This document shows, in pieces, positions 1 to 11,704 of a stretch of DNA of 35,926 nucleotides (position 1 is its first letter; every line of letters starts with the position of its first letter). The DNA is taken from assembly GCF_000003815.2 (NCBI RefSeq), contig NC_049990.1, positions 21,789,797 through 21,825,722 of the forward strand, in the 5' to 3' direction. The position numbers and the translations under genes are program-made. Below the pieces are notes generated by a model, which was given only the letters and a program-made list of their open reading frames with translations, searched no databases and had not been told where the DNA came from. The DNA is from Branchiostoma floridae. Its lineage: Eukaryota > Chordata > Leptocardii > Amphioxiformes > Branchiostomatidae.

Positions 1-73
1 GACAGGATAGCGCTATGGGCCTTAGTTGGTCTACTGGCCTGGAGTTTGAAAGGGGGCAAGGGACAAAACAGGT

Positions 74-414
74 CAGGGCTCGAAATACTTTTTTCTGCAT
101 ACCTGCACTGGTGCAGGTAACATTGAAAATTACCTGCACCAGACAAGTTTTACCTGCACCACTCTGAATTTAGGAAGTATGGATCAAAGTAAAATTGTTC
201 AGGAGCCATTGCTACTTTTTCTTCCATACTTTATAGGTGGTAACAGTCACTGCAGCTAGTAACAACCCATATACACCTACATCATAGGACATTTATGTAT
301 AAAACTAAGTACATGGCCCAGTGCAGGTTAGGTGCAGGTAGACATCAAAAATACCTGCACAGCTCCAAATTTGCCTGCACTAACATGCATATGCAGGTAG
401 TATTTCGAGCCCTG
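74..414. mobile_element. 341-bp MITE with 15-bp perfect TIRs
   Basis: The left end CAGGGCTCGAAATAC (74-88) is the exact reverse complement of the right end GTATTTCGAGCCCTG (400-414). A 5-bp direct repeat CAGGT flanks the element (69-73 and 415-419), as expected for a target-site duplication. The interior carries about nine copies of ACCTGCAC or its complement GTGCAGGT in both orientations, including an 8-bp inverted pair around a 2-nt loop at 101-118. No transposase is present, so it is non-autonomous. CAGGG-type ends resemble hAT elements, but those usually make 8-bp duplications, so the superfamily is open. Confidence 0.8.
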
Positions 415-422
415 CAGGTGGA

Positions 423-3400
423 AATAATTCTAAATCATCTAGATGCAAATTTAATTTCAGTGCGACAAAGTTTGTCTCAAAGGAGAATGCAAGTCACATA
501 TTGTAGAAAAATCTTGTTGGTATATTCATATGTTTGTCGTTTTTGCAGAAGAGTTGACAGGGCCCACTAGTAACTAGCGTCTCACCTGAGGCTACCAAAA
601 TGCTATTTCTTACGCATCACAGTCACTGATTTGGAAATGATAGCTTGTTCTGTTGAGGTACTAGGCTCTCTACAATAAAGGATAAAGAAGGGATTGGTGT
701 TTTACTGTTATGCATATTTGTAAAGATAAAACCTGATTTCTAGTCAATTTGTACCACATAGAGTATGCACAGCTGTGTTAAAATTGTCCCAGATATGCCA
801 AATGCAATAATGGTAGTTTGATATTTGTCAAAGAACAACCATGTGTCACAATATTGATGTATGGATTTGCAAAACATTATGATCTATTTCAAACCCATAT
901 GAAGATAGAAGAAGCACACAGACTTGAAGTCTTTTTGAAGAAAAGTTAGTAGACACAAATCAAAGGTTTTTTGGTGGTACACTCTTGGTCAAAGAGCACA
1001 CTGTGTTCTCTTCTACTGTCCATTTTAGGAGGTCAAACAGCTGACTGGCTTCAAATGAAAAGATCTCACAGCAACTGGGTCAGGAGATGCAAACATCTCA
1101 AGTATTCCTCCCAAGTTAGAAGGGCTTGGGTTCAAATGGTAAACAAGTGCCTCCTCACTTGTGTTAATACTTGTGCCTTGTACAAATGTGATAGGCCAGT
1201 GCTGTCCTGTTCATTGACATCTAGAGGTTGGAAGAGTTGACTTGCCCTTTGACCTGCGTTCAAGCTGGCCAGACACCAGACAAAACACAGATGGACCATG
1301 GAATATGTAGACTGGATATGTAATCAACAGGGGGCATATTCTCCAAGCAGATGATAGGAGGCAAAGTGCTATTTTTTCTGACGCAAACTTGGGCAGTATA
1401 GGGCTGCGAGAAAACATAGAAATCTCTTGCCCATGGAAATTTCTTTGCCAACGTGACATTTTCCTTTCTGAATTTCAAATTTTCACAGTAATACACTGTT
1501 TCCTGGGAGTGTCTACCATGGAGGCGATGCCGTTGAAGTCTGTGCAACCCTATATTGGTGGCTCAATCTGTGTTGAAATGTAAACCAAAGAAGTTACTTG
1601 GACATGCCTTACCCCTATATGAAGCATTAGCCTAGCCTCATTTACTGCAAACACAGTTAAAGCCTGTCCCCAGCAGTTCGTGTTTCTTGTGTAACTTAAG
1701 CCCTTCCTGTCAACTCATCTGTCTTTTAAAGCTTTATCCTAGTGTTCTTTCACCTTCGTTAAAGATCTAAAAAAAAAGTTATTGTCCATGGAAATGGTCA
1801 TTCAATTACTGTACATATACATATGGGGATTTTACACCAATGGTTCCTAACAAAACTTATACAAAACCTTGACTTTGCCCCTTGCCAGATGTTTGGTCAA
1901 CGTGGCTTCTCCACTGTTTGGATGACGGAAATGCCTTTAGATCACCTTTCATGAATCATGTGTTGGGTAAAACCAAAGAGGATGGGCCTTTCCACCCTGT
2001 AACAGTGCAATTGGTTTTCTTTGAAAAGTCCCAACAGGTTTTGAAAAAGTTTGAAATTTTCCAATTTCAGTATACATTGTATTATCTCATCTGTTGTAGC
2101 CTAGCCACCAGATAACAGTAGAACATGTTTTTGTACGGTCCGCCTGGTCTCTTTTGCATCTAAAAAAGGCTCGCTCCCGTGCTTTCCTTGCCTGGTGTCC
2201 TTTTGAAATCGTGCCTGAATGGCCGTTTCCGCCGCCAGCACGCTTGTGCAAAAGTGGGTCAGCATGGGATCTGCGAGTTAAAATAAATTCTCCAGCGCGT
2301 GGGGTCTGAAAAGGCTTTGGGCCTTTCATGTTGTCCTGTGTCCCTTTGTTGGCTGTGAAAGCAGTGTGAAAGTAACAAGCACACAGGGACGTGCCGGGTA
2401 GGCAGAGAGATGAAATTAGGACTGGACCAGTTCAATTCTCTTCCATCCAGTACCGCCGCATAGAAGCTCTAATTAGTCCCAGAATAGATGTATAGCTCTG
2501 TACGTCATTATAAAGTGGTTTGTATATCTTTCAAGCATTGAGCCAGACAAAGAGAAATGAACGCCAGGAAAAGACATGCAAAACGTGGCAAGAAAACCTG
2601 CTGAACAACCCCAAGCCATGTCTTTTTATATGTTACCAAAGAATATATTTGCCAAGTGAAGTCAGCATTTGTTTCTTTATGAGAAGTGATGGTCATCTCA
2701 AAAGGATGGCTGCATTTGATATATGGAATATCAGGTAGGATTCCAATATGTGAACTGCACTCTCACCCCTACGGATAGTGCATAGTGGTACATCCCTGTG
2801 CTCTGGTTGCAATGAGCGTGAAAAATTGCATGTAGTCTGTGCCAAACAATTTGCACAAATTGCATTTTCTGCTTCCTCGGCTGATACAAGTAATACAATG
2901 ACCATCCAGTCCACAGCACATTTTCAACAGAAAGTTACTTTTCTACTGTACAGCTTTTAAAGTGTAAAGAGTGTAAGGTATTGAGATGGCTTTTGAGCAT
3001 TGTTTATGTTCAAAATCCTTGTTCATCAGCCAGAGAGGAAAATTGTTTATACACAACATTCCATCTCCATGCTGCTCTACTCTCCCCAGCCATTTTCTTT
3101 AGTTTACTGCATGAACATGTTATTTCTTGACCTAGTAAGCAGCTAAAACAGGATCCAGACATTGAGTTAACTTCAGCCTGAGTTCAGGGCAGAAGGGTTA
3201 CCCTGCGACCTGTGAGTGTGATATATTGACTCCCTTTGCAGCACAAGTTTGAGAAATGAACTTCACATCTGGCTTCTATATCATAGTAGAGTGGGGCTCA
3301 TTATTTCATGGCTCTTATGTCTATCAGCCAATTCTTGTAAAACATGATTTTTTCAAGAATAAAGGCACAATGTCGTATTGAGTTTTGATATATAAAGTTG

Positions 3401-4158
3401 TGTATACTGGGTATTGATTATTCAATTGTACATAAAACTTGAGACTTCAAATGGGCCAACCGAATGGAAAAGATGTATGTTCTTTTTGGTGAACTTTGAA
3501 CACATGGATAAAGAAGGTAGTCCCTTGAAGAACAGATACAATTTTGGATTAGAATCAATATTCAAGTTTGTTATGTACTATGATGTAGCTGTACTTGCAT
3601 CAAAAGAGTCCACTATAATTTAGAATTCCAGTCCACCCCTTGGTTCATGCCATGGCCATGACTGGCAGACAGACCAAGTAACCTCATCTCTAGTTTCAGG
3701 AACTGGCTGTCTGGCCTCATGCCTATCTTGTTATGCCATCCCTACTAATCCTCAATAGACCTTTAGTGTTCAATAGTCATCAAAGTGGTAATGGACTTCA
3801 CAAGCAGTGTTTACTTAGTTGTACAGTACAGGCTTTGTTTTATGTTTGTGGGATGTTGAAATTTGATAAAAAGATTTGATGTTTTGAGTTAGCTTCATTT
3901 GCCATATTTTAGGTATTGTTGGAATGTTTTGGGTGTAGTATTTAATATGAAATTGCACCACCAAGTTTTACATGTATTTATTCAATTATCTTTTGTCCTT
4001 GTTTTGTTTGTAAAGTGTATTTCTTAGTCTGTCACTGTCACTGAGTCCTTTGTGTTATCGTTTATTGCCCATTGCTGGCAAAATGCATACAGCACGGATT
4101 GAAATAATCTATTTCTGTTGCCAAAATATGTGATTCATGATGATACTAAGTTCTCTGA
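423..4158. other. Non-coding stretch, probably intron or intergenic
   Basis: I see no convincing exon here. The open frames are short, in conflicting phases, and lack paired acceptor and donor signals. About 2120-2490 is clearly richer in CpG and GC than its surroundings and is discussed as a candidate regulatory element. The remainder is ordinary AT-rich unique sequence. Confidence 0.5.
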
Positions 4159-4320
4159 GCTTGCCAAATTACAATTTTATTAATTTTGGAGCTTGTTAAA
4201 CTGTAATCTGTTCATGTTTTGACCTTGCCAAACTGCAATTTGTTTATTTTTTGAAGCTTGCCAAACTACAATTTGTTAATTTTTTCAAGCTTGCCAAACT
4301 ACAATTTGTTAATTTTTGTC
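4159..4320. repeat. Tandem repeat, five units of 32-33 bp
   Basis: Five successive units start at about 4159, 4191, 4223, 4256 and 4289, each built on GCTTGCCAAACTACAATTTG followed by a T-rich spacer. The last two units are nearly identical and the first ones are more diverged. The array abuts a MITE-like terminus at 4343-4357, so it may be the internal minisatellite of a decayed element. Confidence 0.85.
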
Positions 4321-4342
4321 GGAAACTGTAGGTCGCAGGTGG

Positions 4343-4357
4343 GTATTTCAAGCCCTG
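4343..4357. mobile_element. Solo right terminus related to the 74-414 MITE
   Basis: GTATTTCAAGCCCTG differs by one base from the right terminal inverted repeat at 400-414, and it is preceded by GCAGGT just as in that copy. No matching left end was found nearby, so the element is truncated or its left end has decayed. The tandem array immediately upstream may be its interior. Confidence 0.55.
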
Positions 4358-6272
4358 CGAATGGCTTCTTGGTAACCCCTTCTAATATGTCACATTATAA
4401 GAAAGTGACCCAGAACCAGGTACAAACACTGCAAGGTTAACCCCTCACCTGGATGAAGCAGCCTTTGTCTGTCTCACCTGAACCATAGCACACCTCAGGC
4501 CTACACAGTCACCTGCTTTGTGTGGTGGTCGCCACGAGGGCCCTAAGGCTCAGTGCTTTAGCATGGCTGTAAATGTATTATGGTCTTTGTGAAACATACT
4601 GGAAGATTTAGTGGCCCAAGTCTTAAAGCTTGTTTTGCATCGTTAATATATATGTTGATATCTCATGATGTCTATGTTTTTTGAGGACATGTTTACATCA
4701 CGGGATTGCCAAGAGCATGTCTACAGGCAACGTCAAATTAGCTGTACATAATGTCATAATCAATGGATGACAAAGGTCACCTTGCTTTTGATCCTTTTCA
4801 TGAAACAATTGCTCATTGAATCATATGAGCTTTAAAGTTTAGGGGGTAAGCCCTGGTAACCCTTTCTTGCTATGGGATAGAGCTAGAGGGAAAGAAATGG
4901 CACTGCTTTATACTTCTGAAAATATGTTAAATCCAGTTCTATCCAAATTTGTACAGCATATGTTGGTAAATGTTGATGATGTTTTAAAGGTTAAAGCTTG
5001 TAGTTGTACCCACCAGAGAGCTTGTCAGACGTAATTGGAATAATCTGTTACATGATTTATTGTTATCCCTAAGGCTATGTAATTAGTGAGAGTATGACAG
5101 TAGCAAATGGCAGGAAAGAACTGAGTCTACATGACTCCAGTGAGTAGCCAGAGTACAGAAAAGTGGTACCTTAGCCTATAACTTACAGTACTTTGTTAAT
5201 CCTTGTCTTTGCCCTATAAAGACACAACAAAAAAAGACACAACAGAAAAAAGACTCTCAACAAAAGTAGTAGACATGATGAAATGAAACAGGCTAAAACT
5301 ACTCATTTTTAAAGTATATTTCTATTTGCTAGGTTGTATCATGAAAAGACTTGCTATCTAGACGTTACAGACCATCTATTTTACGACTTATTGACTTGGT
5401 GTGAAGTACAGTTTTATGCAGGGCTCTGGTAGGCTTCTCATACCCTGTGTTTACTTTTCTAGCTATTCACAACTGGGTGTCAACAGTGATAAAGGCAGTA
5501 ATAGACTCTACTTCATGATAGAGTGATGGAAAAAGTGTTGCCTAACAACATATGAAGTTTACATTTATAGATATGAAAGAAAAGAATACGCAGTTTAACC
5601 TTCTTTCAGTAATATGTAATTTTTGCTGTCAGTGACAACAATAAGGAATAACTTGTTTAAATCAAACTAATCTTTTTGTGTCTATTTGTGAAATCAAGTT
5701 ATGACAGAAGGCATTGTGTTGGACTCTAGTCTAATTTTGCATGTCACAGTGCCTCCACACATACTGTATGCTCAAGACTGTTGTCATTGCTACAAGTGTT
5801 TAAGGAGACTAAAACACACACAGACACGCCCAAGTTTTCACTGGCAACAGGAAATGCTCTTCAACAGTTACCTGCAAAAGTTTGATTTTGGCAATACCAA
5901 TTTGAAAAGTTGTTTGAAGTACCCTAGAAGAAGTTTTGTACTGGTAAACGTCTTTGCGAGATAGTTCCCATAGTTATGTTATGTCAACTCACACAAGCTT
6001 TTCATTACAAAAAGGCAGTAGATTTTCTTTGCATGGTATTGCTTGCTACTTTGATGCTGATACTATATCAATTGCTGACAAGTATTTGTAAGACATGATG
6101 CATGATGAAATAACATATGATTTGAGACCTTTTTCCTTTGTAGGTATGTAGCAATGGTAGATGAATATGACTTTATTCCTTTCTACTCACTTCTCTTGAC
6201 TTGCTGGCCAACTCTTTCTTTGTGCTCTTTCCTTCTCTGTTGCTCCGCTGTCCCTCCTACACCGTACCACAG
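4358..6272. other. Non-coding stretch, no gene seen
   Basis: AT-rich sequence without supported exons. A short purine repeat at about 5219-5262 contains two and a half units of an A-rich GACACAACA motif. The long open frame beginning at 5701 has no splice signals or protein motifs that I can defend. Confidence 0.5.
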
Positions 6273-6341
6273 CAGTCAGCAGGTCTATCTGTCTCAGCTG
6301 CTGCCTTACACTGGTATGACCACATATGACACCACTACATG
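6273..6341 (+). CDS. Candidate 69-nt cassette exon, possibly TSC22D long isoform
   Basis: A long pyrimidine-rich tract (about 6200-6265) ends in a CACAG acceptor, and the exon closes on ACATG followed by the consensus donor GTAAGT at 6342. Of the three frames only one is open across the exon, reading SQQVYLSQLLPYTG (first codon split) and ending MTTYDTTT plus two bases of a codon. It therefore enters and leaves in phase 2 and is exactly 23 codons long, a symmetric cassette. A phase-2 exit is what the TSC box exon at 28026 needs, so it could be an internal exon of the long isoform whose first exon lies upstream of the window. I do not recognise the peptide, and a second acceptor a few bases downstream (6278-6279) is possible. 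Splice signals are seen; gene membership is inference. Confidence 0.45.
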
Positions 6342-6350
6342 GTAAGTACC

Positions 6351-6380
6351 CAGACACACACATACACACACACACACACA
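6351..6380. repeat. CA microsatellite
   Basis: A run of CA dinucleotides with one CATA interruption lies just inside the intron, about ten bases after the donor at 6342. Confidence 0.9.
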
Positions 6381-6381
6381 A

Positions 6382-9300
6382 CAGCTTCATGCTTATTTTT
6401 GCCCTCATGCATGCAACCTAGGTGTTGGAACAGGCATGTGCCCTTTCTTTTTGTTCCTATCTACATTATTGTACTACCGGTAGAAGACAAATGGAGAACT
6501 TCTGAAGGTTTTCTCACTAGAGGATGAGAAGTTCTGAATATGAAACAAATGGAAGAAAGTCAATGTCATTTGCATATACAAGTATCTGAAGGCTACCTTA
6601 AACTTAAAGGAAAGAGTACTGTCTAAGGTAATGGATGAATTTTTATTTTGAAATGAAAAATGTTTTCCTGTAAAAAGATTTCTGTACTTTTCTTATAAGT
6701 TATTAAATCTCAGTGTTCTATTCTGAAAAAAAATCATCCAAGGCTACCAACTAAATGACCAAACTGTGCTTTATTTTGTGACACTTCTACTCAAAAGATT
6801 TTAGGAGAAAGATCCACCTTCAAAAGATAGGTAACCCTAAAATATTATTACATGTACTGGTACACTATCTGTTGGTGTTCCGTGTTGTGTTGCATTTGTT
6901 GCTTGTATTATACTGTGATGTTAAGATGTCCTGAATGTCAGTGATGTTTTCACTGTTGTCTTGTACTGTGTCATCTTCATAGATGCTAATATTCCATTGT
7001 TTGCTGTATCTGTGAAGTTAACAAATTGTAATGTTGTACTAATGTCTGTTGCATATTGTTAGTTGTATTTTGAGATCCATTCTAACAGCATATGCTGACC
7101 TTCTCTTTCGAAGGTCATTGTTATAAAGAACAGCTAATTATCAGCACTTACACCTGCCTTGTTGGGACAGGAAAGGGTCGTACAGATGACAGCAAACAGA
7201 GGGACAGTAAAAAGTTAATCTAAACTCGCCGAGTACCATAAAGTTGTTTGCTTAACCCTCCTTGTACTATGTTTATCACTTCTAATGAATAGCTAAAAGT
7301 GTCAGACTTGCCACATCATTACTGTGTTAGAAGGAATCCAAACAACATAATGTTGCCAATACAGTATCAGGAAAGGTTGACATGCTGCCAGTATTTGCAT
7401 TTCTTGTATATTTTGGTTCCAGTTCCATGTTAGAACAGGTGTCTGTTCTACAAGGTTACATTCACAAGTTTACTTCTCACTTGAAAGAATTTGGTACAAT
7501 GTAAGTTTCAATGTACATCTAAGTGGCAGTTACAAGTTTTATCATCCAAACATTTTATGGTGTACTAAAGGTTTTATCTACTCTAGTCCATCTACCGCAA
7601 TCCACCTCTACATGTGAGTCATATATCCTGTCTCCTCTGTACCACGCAGTGCACTCTACTGTAGCCTACACACCATTCCACTCTTGCTAGGCTTCCCTGG
7701 AACAATGCCCCTAATGACATCCGGGCACCCTGGGGCTCGTACATTAACGTTTGATTGATTACCTTAGTGCAGACCCTTTGGGGACAAGGATACGGTCTCG
7801 TTTGTTCTCACTACAAAGCATTATCTACTTAAAGTATGGGCGTGTCTACCAACATCTGACCATTAGAATATTTCCGATATCAACACTAGCTATTTGATAT
7901 CATAACTGCCACATGGGCTTGCCAAGTTGAAACAACATGACTTATGAAACACCTGATTGGAGTTTAGTATGACTTATGAAGGTATGTCACGAGTCGAAAC
8001 GCGCTTAAGATGACGTAAATGGAAAAGTAAAGACGTTCCAAACGATGAGAATTAAAGTCCAGTTGCCTGAGGCCACCTGATTGGAGTTTAGTATGGCAGG
8101 TCAATACTACTCAAACACATTACAGAGCTAAGTCTGTAAATATATGAGCTAACTGTACAAATAAATGGCCAAGATACCACTGCTCCAATAATGAGCAAAG
8201 TGCAGATAAAAGCTGTATTGGTGGTCTGGTGACAGATTTGGATGGACAGTTTGATTGTGAAGCCATACAGTAACTCCTACCAAAGCTAGACGCGTGCAAG
8301 AACCTATTTAGCACACAATTGCCCTTGGTTATCTCACTGTAGCTCAGTGCTGTATGGCCTTAGAACTGCATCAACATGGCATGGAGAAGATATATTCCAC
8401 CTTGATAATCTAAACTGAAACAGCCACCTGCTATGGTCTGTTATCAACAGCATTTTTTACCTTCAGTGACTTGTCCAATCCCACAGTCTGCTTTTATTGC
8501 AACTCACATGTACTAGTCTATAGAGTGCCTTTGCATTAGGATATCTGTAAGACCAGTGCTCAAGGAATTTTGGATGCCAAAATATGTATTGAAGTCTCAA
8601 CATGGGTGGCACCAGATTTATGTGTTGTTTGATAAAATGTTTGAAAAAAAAGTAAAAGTGCTACTTGATCAATCATTCTCTGACAGTAGTAGCTGCTTTA
8701 CAAGGCAGGACAATAATGGAACCCCCCTCTAGAAGACACAGGGGTCACATAACTCTTTAAACACCTGTCCCCTACAGCTCTACTCTGTCAACTTTGTATA
8801 CAAAGGTCAAAGGGCATTTATAGGCTTGTCCAAGCATATCCATGTGTGTACTTAATTTCAAGCTATGTGTGTCAGAAGTATTTAATTTCTGTGGAGCTTA
8901 TATCAAATTTCACTTGTCCATTTGTACTATAAGTTATCCCTCGGTATATTTTATCAAGACTTGTGTGCTTCAACTTTCAGGTTTTTCAAGAACCCCATAC
9001 ACACTCTTCCAGCTCACAGACAAAGAAGTTCTTCAGGTTTAGTCATAGGAAACCCCTTTGCTGTAAGTTAGGTACATGTGTCCCTCTGTGTATAGTATGC
9101 TAACCTGCCTAACTGTACTCAGCACTATGTAAAACATACAACTGATGTATTCTGTTGTCTTTGGAAGTATTACAAGCCATCTGCTGTCCTCTCTTGAACA
9201 TCTGTACAACCCTCTTTTACTGCATCCAACGCCTCTTTAAAGCAATGCTTTGTAACTTGGAAACAAACTTCACACTGGCGCTTGTCCAAATTAAAAAGTT

Positions 9301-9790
9301 GAAAGATGTCTATAGATTTGGCCTTGTCTAAACAACGGAAATGGTAATGTTGTTTGTACTTTAAGACTTATATGTATAGCCCTCCTACGCTTTGACCTCT
9401 GAAAGAGTGGTTTCTAAGGGTTATCACTAGGAAGAGAAAATATTAAGTTAGCTACATCTTCATGAACTCTTGCAAGATTTTTTTTTTCATACTGGTGGTA
9501 TGATCATCCATTTAGATAGGTTCAGTATAGCTTTTAATACCAATCAAACATGCTTGATACTTAACTTAGCACATAAAGTATTAAGGTGTGCCTGTCCTAG
9601 CCCCCTTGTGTCAATACCCTACCGTTTTGAGTGGATTAGTTGTCAAGCAATTAGCCAGTAAGTTGTCAACTCGAAGGGTGGTACCTGTGGATTTTAGGTG
9701 ATACTAGTTGTTGCATGTGTACACAGTACTGTATCAGTCATCTTTTTGTCATGTCTATTATACCCCCGTAATTCTTTAAGGTAGTACATG
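6382..9790. other. Non-coding stretch, no supported gene
   Basis: Mostly AT-rich. A 22-bp perfect direct repeat occurs at 7950-7971 and 8074-8095, 124 bp apart. A short frame near 7695-7745 reading WNNAPNDIRAPWG faintly resembles the C-terminal end of non-LTR reverse transcriptases, but this is too little for a call. Other open frames lack splice signals. Confidence 0.45.
7950..8095. repeat. Direct repeat, two perfect 22-bp copies
   Basis: The copies begin CACCTGATTGGAG and are spaced 124 bp apart (7950-7971 and 8074-8095). A related but diverged string occurs near 16351, so the motif may belong to a dispersed repeat family. Confidence 0.7.
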
Positions 9791-11704
9791 CAGGGTTCTA
9801 GCTAGCGCAAAGTTGCGTAGCGGCCCGCTACGTTAAAATTTTGGACCGCTACGCTTATTTTGGGGCCGCTACGCTTATTTTCAATACAAAGTAGCGGCAT
9901 TTTGACTGTATTTATTTGTGCAATAATTGTAATGCCAGATCAAATGTGGAAAACGTTGTTTTCGGAGGGAATCACAATGAGCAAAACACAAAATCACATG
10001 CGGGCGCTGCCTGACGTGACTTGTGGCGTCCCCCAGTGCGCACGGAGGCGGGTCTTCATGTTGCCCTCCCATGTGGCGGAGTAGCAAGCCCAGACAGTGT
10101 CGGCTTTCTTCTATGCCATATTTGGGCTAGGCTGGCTTATTACAACTTGCCGAGGGAGTGTCCAAGTATAACAAATTTTTTCATGGAACTGGTACAAATA
10201 CAACTACAAAATTTAATATGTTTCCTCCCCATTCTCAAACATTTTTTCCTCGTAATTTGCGTGCCTGCCTCCACTAAACTCCATTGATAACATTTTTACG
10301 GAGGCGAAAAAAAATAATACTCAGACACTTGGCACACCCCGATCTGGCAGTGCTGTGCTGTTGAAGGGGGTTTGGGAGGCTGTTGAAAGTTCGTGACAAT
10401 AGCAGATATTTTTGGTCATTTTATTAAAGTAGAAAGTCAAACTAAACTAACAATATATAATGTGAAATATTTTTTAGAAAGTTGGAGCACTGTTGCCATC
10501 AGTTATATGCTTTGTGGGCGTTTGTTATTATCATTTAATCATCATCTATTGTCAGTTCCGCCCGATGTTTTGGAAAATCCACAAACCGTCAGCCCTCCCC
10601 ATAAGTAACAACCTGACTGGACAACGCCCCCAAAAGGGCGGAGTTAAGTTTTTCAGCCTTTGTGGAAAGTTTACCGCCAGCAGGCTGGGGTGCCGGAGTG
10701 TCTGGTGGGAGGAGCCATGTGTATGGGAGCCATGGGAATCTTTCTCTGTTGGGACCTGCCTCATACTAGATGAATACATTAAACCATATTTGGTGTGTAT
10801 CAGTTTCAACTGGAGTCACAATTTACACAGGTCTCAAAAGAACTTGCTTTCTTTCTATCTTCCGGTAATGCCTGCAGAGGAATCAGCAATACGATATGAC
10901 ATGTAGGGGGGAGGTGTAAAATGTTAAGTATGTTCTGTGTTCTTTCCCTAACTAAATTTCTAGAATTAATTAACAAGAGATGCAGAGAGGCTTAGGTGCT
11001 GATTTCATGTAATCAACTACGTGTAACTCACAGCAAATTGTTAATAGATTACATATATACAGGTCAGGTCAAATGTATTACTAGTACTCTATATGATATT
11101 TTTCAATTCAAGGCCCAATCTAACATTATAAGATTATGGCAGTGTGATGTAGCCATTCTTTTTGAAGTATTGGAAACATTGTTCCCACTGCCATGAAATT
11201 GAATACTGTATTTTGAATATTGCTCGGAAATGGAAGAAAGAACATTGACTGATTGAGAAAGTCTAAGCAAATATTGAAATGTATGTAGAAATGATAACAG
11301 AATTTTGAAATTAATTCTTAACTTTGTTTGACTCTCTAGTAACTTTTAGTAAAATGATGTTACTTACCTGTTTCTAGGTTTTCCTGTTAATCTTTTTGCT
11401 TCTGTGTCTGAGTTAAGATATCTTGTGACAAGGTCCTTTGTAAGGTTAACACAGTGACATGATGCAAAGTATAAGAATTACCCATCAAGAATACATAGTG
11501 AGAAAACAACAATTTTCCTTTCATAGGTCCCTTACAATGGCCAATTTTAATTCTATTTTTCCAAAAGCTCCATACTGTGGAAGGGGGGGAATGCCCCCCC
11601 TTCCACACCATCCCCCCCCTCGGGCACTTCGCGCCCTCGACCTTGGTCGCTTCGCTCCCTCGCCTTTACCACTACGCTCAAATTTTATCCTAGCTAGAAC
11701 CCTG
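9791..11704. mobile_element. 1.9-kb non-autonomous DNA transposon
   Basis: The left end CAGGGTTCTAGCTAG (9791-9805) and the right end CTAGCTAGAACCCTG (11690-11704) are perfect 15-bp inverted repeats. They are bounded by a 5-bp direct repeat ACATG (9786-9790 and 11705-11709). Subterminal regions are structured: CGTAGCGG/CCGCTACG arms at 9816-9832, two 21-bp units of a CCGCTACGCTTATTTT motif (about 9845-9885), a 14-bp hairpin at 11576-11607, and TTCGCKCCCTCG duplicates near 11628-11662. No frame gives a recognisable transposase; the longest, at 10493-10906, has no motif I know. It shares the CAGGG ends and 5-bp duplication with the MITE at 74-414. Confidence 0.8.
11576..11607. repeat. Perfect 14-bp stem, 4-nt loop hairpin
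   Basis: TGTGGAAGGGGGGG (11576-11589) and CCCCCCCTTCCACA (11594-11607) are exact complements around the loop AATG. The hairpin lies about 100 bp inside the right end of the transposon and is probably a subterminal structural element of it. Confidence 0.85.

Noticed and set aside
2682-2737. Possible phase-2 exon ending ATCAG before GTAGGA
   Set aside because: The acceptor is weak (GAGAAG) and the peptide is unremarkable; nothing beyond the donor supports it.
7587-7613. A 27-nt microexon-like segment between TCTACTCTAG and GTGAGT
   Set aside because: Acceptor and donor are plausible and the length is a multiple of three, but the donor has T at -1, another acceptor follows after only 36 bp, and nine codons give no test of homology.
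7695-7745. WNNAPNDIRAPWG-like peptide resembling a reverse transcriptase C-terminus
   Set aside because: The match is a few residues in a short frame with no neighbouring reverse-transcriptase motifs; chance cannot be excluded.
8325-8370. GTAGCTCAG string resembling a tRNA A-box
   Set aside because: No matching B-box or cloverleaf could be drawn at the required spacing.
8982-9037. 56-nt segment between CTTTCAG and a GTTTAG donor
   Set aside because: The donor is far from consensus, the length is not a multiple of three, and no frame is recognisable.
10493-10906. 137-codon frame, the longest ungapped one in the window
   Set aside because: It sits inside the non-autonomous transposon, has no domain, and overlaps other frames of similar quality.
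11369-11470. Minus-strand open stretch with a good CAG|GTAAGT donor at 11368
   Set aside because: It lies wholly inside the 1.9-kb transposon, is only about 35 codons long, and matches no transposase motif I know. It could be a relic exon of an autonomous parent, but this is unsupported.
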